Below are positions 56,091 to 64,000 of a stretch of 64,000 nt of DNA, piece after piece. The first letter of the stretch is position 1. Each line of letters opens with the position of its first letter. Below the pieces are notes generated by a model that had not been told where the DNA came from, did not search any database, and saw only the letters and a list, made by a program, of their open reading frames with translations. Origin of the DNA: Tenodera sinensis (Eukaryota > Arthropoda > Insecta > Mantodea > Mantidae); contig CM060964.1 of the NCBI GenBank assembly GCA_030765045.1, forward strand, positions 319,636,513 to 319,700,512. The letters run 5' to 3'. Made by a program: the position numbers and the translations under genes.

Positions 56091-56184
56091 GGCTGATTAA
56101 AGCCATTGAGAACTGAAAGACAAAGCCATAGTTAATCAGTTAACACCAGAGACTGAAAATTTCTATCTTCATTCCCATTTGTTG

Positions 56185-56230
56185 CTGCAACTGCCCTAAT
56201 GACCTAGTTGTCAATGGGTCCGTAAACACC
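56185..56230 (+). repeat. I-group LINE 3'-end fragment
   Basis: Matches the last 50 bp of the large LINE (14200-14245): AATGACCTAG(C/T)TGTC followed by GGGTCCGTAAACACCAC against GGGCCCTTAAACCCCAC. Confidence 0.45.
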
Positions 56231-56378
56231 ACCACGCTACAACATTGTCACGCCAAAAGCCAACATTCGTGTCTTTTGTTTCTGCAGCCAAAAGTCTTGC
56301 TCAGCTTGTGTCTTTGTCATCAGAGATGAGGAAAATAGGCCTCGAGTTTCCTTTAAGATAGCATATGCCATATGCTCA

Positions 56379-56545
56379 TTATTAGGCTTAGTAGGTCAGC
56401 TATCAAAAGCATGAAGTTATGCACGTTCTGTCTGTAGAGCAGATGGGCAGAGCGGGTTTCCCACACTGTGCCGTCGCATGCACTACAAACACGCAGAACT
56501 TGAATCCTCTTTAATATAGCTGACCTACTAAGCCTACTCATTATA
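56379..56545. repeat. Hairpin MITE-like unit
   Basis: Ends are inverted: TTAGGCTTAGTAGGTCAGCT at 56381 and AGCTGACCTACTAAGCC starting at 56518. Length about 165 bp, no coding. The family is unknown. Confidence 0.5.
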
Positions 56546-56734
56546 ATTACATAAAACTCATTGTATTTCACTGAAATTAAATACATATAATAGCAAATTA
56601 TGTATAAATGCATTACATATAAATAAGGCTCTATTAACATGTTTCTAAGTTACATTTTGCTGGAACCTACAAAACTCTACATATAGATATGAATTACTTA
56701 AAATTAGGTTACATATAAAGTGGGTTCAACTGTA

Positions 56735-57839
56735 TTTGTAGAGGCAGTCAGGTGGCAGGTAGTTACACTCTTTTGTGAATAGCACTCTTTTTTGATAGTT
56801 AAATATATGTTATTGTCGAGTGGCAGTGCTGCTTCCCTCACAACTGTCAGTCCCTCCCTAGCTTTAATCCCCTTACCAAAGCACTGTTTTGTGCAGACAC
56901 TGGACAAAAGTTTTGCCAAGTACTTTATGGGAGTGTTCTCATTCTAATGACAAGTTTTGTACAAGCATAAAATATTAACATAATATGTTAATTGCATAAT
57001 AAATTTAGAGTTCCTCAGATATATGCTTTAATTCTGTAGTAAATTGCTCATTTTCAAATTAATATGTAATTAATGTCATTAAGTTGTGCCTCTTGCATTA
57101 AGATAGTATTTTGAACACATGTAAATGTGCCATTGTGTGATGTATGGTGTGCTGTGTGATTGTGATCATATAAATAAATTGTGCAGTATATTGTGTACAT
57201 CTGATTTTTATGAATACCAAGCCATCCCTACTGTTCCCATTATTATTTATTCATCCCACTGTATTACAAAAACTGTGACTGTGCTTGAAAAATACATAAT
57301 TTGATGGTAAATGTGAGTCCACACCAAAATTAATAAATAGTAGTAACGAAAACATTTATTAATAAAGTTGACTAACTTTTTAACATTCTGTCCATGTCAA
57401 AATAAACCGTGGGGTTATGAGGAATATAATCAGGAAAAGGAAAACAATTACAGCACCTTACATTGCTGTAATGTGTAGGACCATACAAAAGTAGACATAA
57501 ATTGTGGCAAAGAAAAATATTTGAAAGACATATTAAATTAAGAAGAAACACTGATGCCTGAGCTTTATACTTGTGATCCAGCACACTTTCCAAGTCTTTG
57601 AGAAAATCTCCATATAAGTTTCAGTTTTTTTTTGACAGTAATCAAGTCTAAAATTTCAAAGAGTGAAACAGTATTCTGTGCTGTGATCAAATATATGTGT
57701 GCAATTTCAAAGGTTACAAAAGTGAAAGAAATTTTGTCTCAAACGTGGCCAAAATCATGCTGTTCTATTTTGTGAAAAAATGTTCTGGGACATTGTTTAA
57801 AGTTTTTTCTCTTCCTTCAAGCTTAACGTCATTTAATCA
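56735..57839. other. AT-rich spacer
   Basis: No recognised feature. Confidence 0.3.
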
Positions 57840-58030
57840 GGTAGGTCATATTGGGCAGTAAATGAATAAAATTATGCTCAAGTGGGCCCAGGGTCACTAG
57901 CTTAGTTACCCACATTTGTCCTCTTAGACTAAAGGAAAACCCTGGAAGAAACCTTATCAAAATTTGAACTCAAGACCCTTTGAATATGAAACAGACATGC
58001 TGCCCCCACAACATGGTTGTGGGCAATTTT
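57840..58030 (-). repeat. SINE-D, minus-strand copy
   Basis: Relative of 33395-33560. Shares the TGAGCATAATT end, the CCAGGGTTTTCC body and a degenerate tRNA-like head (GAGTTCAAATTTTGA on the minus strand). Confidence 0.45.
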
Positions 58031-58189
58031 TTAAACCATTAAAAATTAACAAAACTATCTAGTGGATGAATTTTAAGAGACATTTAATAAATATGTCATC
58101 AGGGACTTAAGCATCTTCTACATAGATCAATCAAATATAAACAAACGTTTGGTTCTAAAACTTTTTTCATGAACTTACATTGAAATGGA

Positions 58190-58380
58190 CTTTTTTCTTA
58201 TTTTTCTGCTTATTCGCCCATCTTATCTACACATTTGTTCCAATGAATAGGCAACTTTTTAATGCCTGTTTCAAAGGAAGTACAAGGACAAGTGTGGAGC
58301 CAGTTGCAAACAAAGTCTGTCAGCTCCTCATTGGTTGTGAGGTGATGTCCGCCAAGAGCTTCTTTTAATTTTTACATCTG
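58190..58380 (-). pseudogene. mariner-type transposase C-terminal fragment
   Basis: The minus strand reads LGGHHLTTNEELTDFVCNWL, then FETGIKKLPIHWNKCVDKMG, the C-terminal end of a mariner/SETMAR-type transposase. No catalytic residues or TIRs are present. Confidence 0.6.
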
Positions 58381-58787
58381 TCAAGTTTTGAAAAATTGCT
58401 CTTCAGTTGCAATTCTGGATGTAAGATTAAAATATTTGTTTTTGGTTTAGATTAGAAGTCATTGGGAGATATTTTTATAAATATTACTCTGGTCTTATAT
58501 AAAATTTGCAATCTTTTTCCGATAAGATTCTGAGAGAAGCTTCCTTTTTAAATATGTAAATATTTCTAATAAAATTTTAATAACTCACATTTTTACAGAA
58601 ACAAATCTCTGTCAAAAGATTTGTCATACTGTAGATTTGTTTAATTCAAAAATGATTTGTGTTTTATAAATTAAGAAGATGCAAATAACAGAAGAGAAGA
58701 TGATCTGTTCCTCTGAGTATAGAATAAGCAAATGCTTCATCACTTGATGTAACACACAAAGAAGTTTTTTTTATTGCACAGTCTGGA

Positions 58788-58870
58788 TTAGAAGCAGTCT
58801 GGCCTAGGGAGAAAACCAACTGTGCACAGTAAATAGATCGCTAGGTTTGAGTTCTGCCTCAGGCATGGAT
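58788..58870 (+). repeat. tRNA-like SINE head (weak)
   Basis: CTAGGTTTGAGTTCTGCC resembles a box B, followed by TCAGGCATGGATG, a context common in arthropod tRNA-derived SINEs. Box A is poor. Confidence 0.3.
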
Positions 58871-59094
58871 GTTGCTACTGATTTGATTTCTCAATGCCGT
58901 ACAAAACCTTTGTGGGGATATTCACTTTGTTACCACTTATATTCAAAACTTCTTTGGTGCCTGCTGGGTAACTAATATCAATATCTTTATCCTTGTGTTT
59001 ATCTCAGGTGACATGCCCTCAACAGTTTCAAAAGTTTGATTTGGCAAATATTGTTGCATTTTGACAGTGTAAGAATTACATGAACCACTAACCA

Positions 59095-60050
59095 AGTACA
59101 AGTTAATGGAAGAAGATCAGAAAACTTTGAAACTAAGAGTGACTTGAGACAAGGAGATGTGTTGTCAACATTGCTGTTCAATTTGGCCTTGGAAAAGATA
59201 GAAGTATGGAGATTAACCCAGGAGGAACCATTATGAATAGATCTATACAGTACTTAGCTTATGCTGATGGCCTGGTATTGATAGCTAAATCTTCATCAAA
59301 ACTTAAAAAGGCCAACGAGCAAACAACGAATGTAACAAAAAAATTAGGTTTAGAAGTCAATGTGGAGAAAATTGTATACATGAATACATGTAAAGTAAAA
59401 CCAGGAAGTGACAATAATGAAATAGTGATAAATGAGGAACAATACAAAGTTGTTGATAAATGTAAATGTTTAGGTTCATTGGTCACCTTTGATGACTGTA
59501 GCCAACATATCAAAGAGAGAATATCGCCAGGTGCTTCTTTGCCTTGGCCAAAATTATGAAAACATGATACCTGTCTAAGCAAACTAAATTACAGATGCAT
59601 AACACAATAATAAAACCTGTTGTGATGTATGGATGCGAAACTTGGGTGATGTTGGAAGACATAATGACTCAGTTAGAAAGATGGGAAAGGAAAATATATG
59701 GACCGATCAAGGATAAAGAGGGGTGGAGAATATGTTCAAATATGGAACTAAAATTACTATATAAAAAACCTAGCATAGTTACACTTGTTAAAGCTAAAAG
59801 GATTGAATGGACTGGGCATATGTGCATAGATGAAGGCAGGTCTGTTAAAAAGATTTTTGAAGGTAAAATTGAAGGGAGAAGAGACGGGTAGACCAAGATT
59901 AAGATGGCTGGATTGTGTGGAGAAGGACTTACATAGTGTGGGGATTAGAGGAAGGAGAAAGGCCAAAAACAGAGTAGAATGGGCCAATCATCATTAAGGA
60001 GGCACTAGCTAGACGGTAAGAGCTGTTTGCCAAATGAAGAAGAAGAATTA
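59095..60050 (+). pseudogene. RTE-type LINE, 3' part of reverse transcriptase
   Basis: 5'-truncated LINE. Reading starts near 59100 (SDLRQGDVLSTLLFNLALEK, the RT region before the catalytic box). After a frame shift, 59206-59559 has YLAYADGLVLIAKSS, where YADD has become YADG, then NVEKIVYM and YKVVDKCKCLGS. A further shift leads to 59595-59891 (YGCETWVMLEDIM, RWERKIYGPIKD, KAKRIEWTGH) and a final broken tail to about 60050 ending in a short GAAGAAGAAGAA repeat. Motif order and the short-repeat 3' end fit RTE-like LINEs. The changed catalytic box and frame shifts mean it is dead. Confidence 0.7.
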
Positions 60051-60189
60051 CATGCACCTATTAGTATCTTTGTTGTGTATTACAATTTTTATCAGTTTGT
60101 TTTGTGGTATTCAACTTGTTTAATGGAATTAATGTTTCCTTTTGAGAGAAATCTTTGACTTTATCTGTCATATGGGGACTGAACTTTTA

Positions 60190-60191
<2 letters not shown>

Positions 60192-60246
<55 letters not shown>
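60192..60246 (+). repeat. (TA)n microsatellite
   Basis: TA dinucleotide run after the first satellite island. A similar, equally long run lies at about 62888-62946 after the fourth island. Confidence 0.95.
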
Positions 60247-60249
<3 letters not shown>

Positions 60250-60555
60250 CTTTATTTATTTAGTTAGTCAGTCAGTCAGTCAGTTAGTCAGCCAGTCAGT
60301 CAGTCAGTCAGTCAGTCAGTTTGGTTAGTTTAGTTAGTTAGTTTAGTTAGTTTAATTAGTTAGTTTAGTTACTTTAGTTTAGTTAGTTTAATTAGTTTAG
60401 TTAGTTTAGTTTAGTTAGTTAGTTTAGTTTATTTAGTTAGTTTAGTTAATTTAGTCTAGTTAGTTCAGTTTAGTTAGATAGTTTAGTTAGTTAGTTTAGT
60501 TAGTTACTTTAGTTGGTTTAGTTAGTTAGTTTAGTTAGTTAGTTAGTTAGTTAGT

Positions 60556-60690
60556 TAGTAGGTTGGTTGGTTGGTTGCTTGGTTGGTCGGTCGGTCGGTC
60601 GGTCGGACGGGCGGTCGGTCGGTCGGACGGGCGGTCGGGCGGGCTGGCTAGCGGGCTGGCGGGCTGGCGGGTTGGCGGGTTGGTTGGTTA
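60556..60690 (+). repeat. G-rich variant tract in satellite
   Basis: A stretch where TTAG gives way to GGTTGG, GGTCGG and GGGCGG steps (peak 60580-60680). Regular 2-3 G runs on the plus strand could form two-tier G-quadruplexes. Confidence 0.8.
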
Positions 60691-62884
60691 GTCAGTCTAG
60701 TTAGTGTGGTTAGTTTAGTTTAGTTAGTTAAGTTTAGTTAGTTTACTTTAGTTAGTTAGACTAGTTAGTTAGTTAGTTTAGTTAGTTAGTTTAGTTAGTT
60801 AGTTGGTTAGTTAGTTAGTCAGTTTAGTTTAGTTAGTCAGTTTAGTTAGTTAGTTATTTAGTTTAGTTAGTTAGTCTAGTTAGTTAGTCTAGTTAGTTAG
60901 TTTAGTTAATTAGTTTAGTTTAGTTAGTTTAGTTTAGTTAGTTAGTTAGTTTAGTTGAGTTAGTTAGTTTAGTTTAGTTAGTTAGTTTAGTTAGTTTAGT
61001 TTAGTTAGTTTAGTTAATGTAGTTAGTTTAGTTAGTTTAGTCTAGTTAGTTCAGTTTAGTTAGTTTAGTTAGTTAGCTTAGTTTAGTTAGTTAGACTAGT
61101 TAGTTTAGTTAGTTACTTTAGTTATTTAGTTAGTTAGTTAGTTAGTTAGCTAGTTAGTTAGTTAGTTAGTTAGTTGGGTGGGTGGGTGGTTGGTTGGTTA
61201 GTTGGTTAGTTAGTTAGTTACTTAGTCTAGTTAGTTAGTCTGGTTAGTTAGTGTGGTTAGTTTAGTTTAGTTAGTTTAGTTTGTTTAGTTAGTTTAGTTT
61301 AGTTAGTGTTTTTAGTTTAGTTAGTTTAGTTTAGCTAGTTAGACTAGTTAGTTAGTTTAGTTAGTTGGTTAGTTAGTTAGTCAGTTTAGTTTAGTTAGTC
61401 AGTTTAGTTAGTTATTTAGTTTAGTTTAGTTAGTTAGTTTAGTTAGTTAGCTTAGTTAGTTTAGTTAGTTAGTCTAGTTAGTTAGTCTAGTTAGTTAGTT
61501 TAGTTAGTTTAGTTAGTTTAGTTAGTTAGTGGTATTCAACTTGTTTAATGGAATTAATGTTTCCTTTTGAGAGAAATCTTTGACTTTATCTGTCATATGG
61601 GGACTGAATGATTTATATATATATTTACTTTATTTATTTATTTATATATTTATTCATTCATTCAGTCAGTCAGTCAGTTAGTTTGGTTAGTTTAGTTAGT
61701 TTAGTTAGTTAGCTTAGTTTAGTTAGTTAGACTAGTTAGTTTAGTTAGTTACTTTAGTTATTTAGTTAGTTAGTTAGCTAGTTAGTTGGGTGGGTGGGTG
61801 GTTGGTTGGTTAGTTGGTTAGTTAGTTAGTTACTTAGTCTAGTTAGTTAGTCTGGTTAGTTAGTGTGGTTAGTTTAGTTTAGTTAGTTTAGTTTGTTTAG
61901 TTAGTTTAGTTTAGTTAGTGTTTTTAGTTTAGTTAGTTTAGTTTAGCTAGTTAGACTAGTTAGTTAGTTTAGTTAGTTGGTTAGTTAGTTAGTCAGTTTA
62001 GTTTAGTTAGTCAGTTTAGTTAGTTATTTAGTTTAGTTAGTTAGTCTAGTTAGTTAGTCTAGTTAGTTAGTTTAGTTAGTTTAGTTAGTTAGTGGTATTC
62101 AACTTGTTTAATGGAATTAATGTTTCCTTTTGAGAGAAATCTTTGACTTTATCTGTCATATGGGGACTGAATGATTTATATATATATTTACTTTATTTAT
62201 TTATTTATTTATATATTTATTCATTCATTCAGTCAGTCAGTCAGTTAGTTTGGTTAGTTTAGTTAGTTTAGTTTAGTTAGTTTAATTAGTTAGATTAGTT
62301 ACTTTAGTTTGGTTAGTTAGTTTAGTTAGTTAGTTTAGTTAGTTTAGTTTAGTTAGTTAGTTTGTTTAGTTTGTTTAGTTAGTTAGTTTGTTTAGTTTAG
62401 TTTGTTTAGTTAGTTTGGTTTAGTTAGTTTAGTTAGTTAGTTTAGTTAGTTTAGTCTAGTTAGTTCAGTTTAGTTAGTTTAGTTAGTTAGTTTAGTTAGT
62501 TAGTTAGAATAGTTAGTTAGTTTAGTTAGTTATTTTAGTTAGTTAGTTTAATTTAGTTAGTTTAGTTAGTTAGTTTAGTTAGTTAGTTAGTTTAGTTTAG
62601 TTAGTTTAGTTTAGTTAGTTTAGTTAGTTAGTTTAGTTGGTTAGTTAGTTTAGTTTAGTTAGTTAGTTAGTTTAGTTAGTTCAGTTTAGTTAGTTAGTTT
62701 ACTTTAGTTATTTAGTTACTTTAGTTAGTTAGTTTAGTTAGTTAGTTAGTTTAGTTAGTTTAGTTAGTTTAATTAGTTTAGTTAGTTTAGTTTAGTTAGT
62801 TAGTGGTATTCAACTTGTTTAATGGAATTAATGTTTCCTTTTGAGAGAAATCTTTGACTTTATCTGTCATATGGGGACTGAATG

Positions 62885-62949
<65 letters not shown>

Positions 62950-63914
62950 CTTTATTTATTTATTTATTTATATATTTATTCAATCATTCATTCAGTCAGT
63001 CAGTTAGTTTGGTTAGTTTAGTTAGTTTAGTATTAGTTTAATTAATTAGTTTAGTATTAGTTTAATTAGTTAGATTAGTTACTTTAGTTTGGTTAGTTAG
63101 TTTAGTTAGTTTAGTTTAGTTAGTTTAGTTAGTTTGGTTTAGTTAGTTTAGTTAGTTAGTTAGTTAGTTAGTTTAGTTTAGTTAGTTTAGTCTAGGTAGT
63201 TCAGTTTAGTTAGTTTAGTTAGTTGGAATAGTTAGTTAGTTTAGTTAGTTAGTTTAGTTAGTTAGTTTAATTTAGTTAGTTTAGTTAGTTTAGTTAGTTA
63301 GCTTAGTTTAGTTAGTTGGTTAGTTAGCTTAGTTAGTTTAGTTTAGTTAGTTTAGTTTAGTTAGTTAGTTTAGTTAGTTGGTTAGTTAGTTTAGTTTAGT
63401 TAGTTTAGTTAGTTAGTTTAGTTTAGTTAGTTAGTTTAGTTAGTTAGTTTAGTTAGTTTAGTTTAGTTAGTTAGTTAGTTTAGTTAGTTTAGTTAATTAG
63501 TTAGTTTAGTTAGTTATTTTAGTTAGTTTAATTAGTTTAGTTAGTTTAGTTAGTTTTGTTTAGTTAGTGGTATTCAACTTGTTTAATGGAATTAATGTTT
63601 CCTTTTGAGAGAAATCATTGACTTTATCTGTCATATGGGGACTGAATGATTTTATATATATATATACTTTATTTAATTATTTATTTATATATATTCATTT
63701 ATTCAGTCAGTCAGTCACTCAGTCAGTCAGTCAGTCAGTCAGTCAGTCAGTTAGTTTGGTTAGTTTAGTTAGTTTAGTTAGTTTAGTTTAGTTAGTTTAG
63801 TTAGTTAGTTTAGTTAGTTTAGTTAGTTAGTTTAGTTAGTTTAGTTAGTTCAGTTTAGTTAGATTAGTTTAGTTGGTTAGTTAGTTTAGTTTAGTTAGTT
63901 TAGTTAGTTTATCA

Positions 63915-64000
63915 AAGTTCTAAGGCTTTCACGGCCGGTGTCAATACTAGATGCAATATTAACCGGGCTCCAACCTATCAGACGCCAGCTCCTTGTAGTA
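63915..64000 (-). repeat. Possible Penelope-like 3' terminus running off the window
   Basis: CTAAGGCTTTCACGGCCGG resembles, on the minus strand, the GCCGTGAAAGCTT terminus of PLE-A (54875-54888 and 29258-29287). Too short to confirm; the rest lies beyond the window. Confidence 0.3.

Larger units (their letters stand above)
55686..56732 (-). mobile_element. pogo/Tigger-like element with HTH fragment
   Basis: A 1,047-bp element with TA flanks (55684-55685 and 56733-56734) and inverted ends CAGTTAAACCTG (left) and, on the other strand at the right, CAGTTGAACCCAC. It carries a minus-strand CENP-B-type DNA-binding frame but no DDE domain. A LINE 3'-end scrap (56185-56230) and a hairpin MITE-like unit (56379-56545) lie inside. 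Confidence 0.65.
60104..63905 (+). repeat. TTAG-type degenerate satellite with five conserved islands
   Basis: About 3.8 kb of G/T-rich short repeats (mixtures of TTAG, TTTAG, TCAG and TTGG steps) with almost no C runs. It is punctuated by five copies of a 90-bp island (starting GTGGTATTCAACTTG) at about 60104, 61529, 62092, 62803 and 63567. Each island is followed by TA repeats, an ACTTTATTTATTTA stretch and a TCAGTCAGTCAG block before TTAG sequence resumes. About 450 bp of the array between islands is nearly repeated at 61060-61530 and 61684-62090, showing block duplication. It begins just after the RTE-type remnant. Confidence 0.9.

Noticed and set aside
60104..63905. Telomeric repeat array
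   Set aside because: The units are TTAG/TTTAG mixtures, not TTAGG, and the array carries internal islands and TA runs. It is better described as a degenerate satellite.
60104..63905. CRISPR array
   Set aside because: The islands are few, irregularly spaced, about 90 bp long and separated by low-complexity repeats; the host is eukaryotic and no cas-like genes are present.

Overview
This window looks like eukaryotic nuclear DNA from an animal, most likely an insect or other arthropod with a large, repeat-rich genome. The evidence is AT-rich sequence with no dense gene order, long non-coding spacers, tRNA-derived SINEs, and mariner, piggyBac, hAT, pogo/Tigger, Gypsy, Penelope-like and LINE sequences of the kinds common in arthropods. 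I cannot name the species. A large-genome polyneopteran such as a cockroach or termite is only a guess. No complete host gene can be supported. One short stretch (14941-15047) behaves like the last coding exon of a host gene, and one minus-strand stretch (44612-44870) could be an internal exon.

Layout. 0-6 kb: a decayed Gypsy-type RNase H/integrase region, split by a block of other repeats (RepB, SINE, LINE pieces and a roughly 1.9-kb unit with inverted-repeat arms) and by an internally deleted mariner. 6-7.2 kb: a Tigger-like MITE and a SINE. 7.9-14.25 kb: an almost full-length RNase H-bearing LINE of the I group with 14-bp target-site duplications (TSDs), an open ORF1, and an ORF2 broken by one frameshift and one stop. 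15.8-22 kb: SINE, hAT remnant, unclassified repeat RepA, and a long degenerate LINE (LINE-B) with a SINE in its RNase H region. 24.18-29.07 kb: a transposon nest. The outer hAT has a perfect 8-bp TSD and holds a second hAT, whose transposase is interrupted by an internally deleted piggyBac and a Penelope-like fragment. 29.26-31.38 kb: two truncated Penelope-like copies joined head to head as a nearly perfect 2.1-kb palindrome. 32-44 kb: SINEs, IS630/mariner-type remnants, a piggyBac end, a pogo-type transposase pseudogene, a second RepA, a Tc1/IS630-like deletion derivative and two adjacent mariners. 47-59 kb: SINEs, BED-finger hAT piece, RepB, a single Penelope-like copy with 13-bp TSD, a Tigger-like element with a CENP-B-type helix-turn-helix, and mariner and RTE-type LINE remnants. 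60.1-63.9 kb: a G/T-rich degenerate TTAG-type satellite punctuated by five copies of one conserved island.

How it fits together: almost everything recognisable is mobile DNA, mostly dead. Insertions were dated relative to one another by TSDs and by which element interrupts which. The most unusual structures are the Penelope-like palindrome with hammerhead-like motifs, the SINE family whose copies begin with the same inverted segment, the chimeric RepB repeat that ends in the last codons of LINE-B, the multi-level hAT nest, and the island-punctuated satellite. No bacterial, phage or CRISPR system is present.
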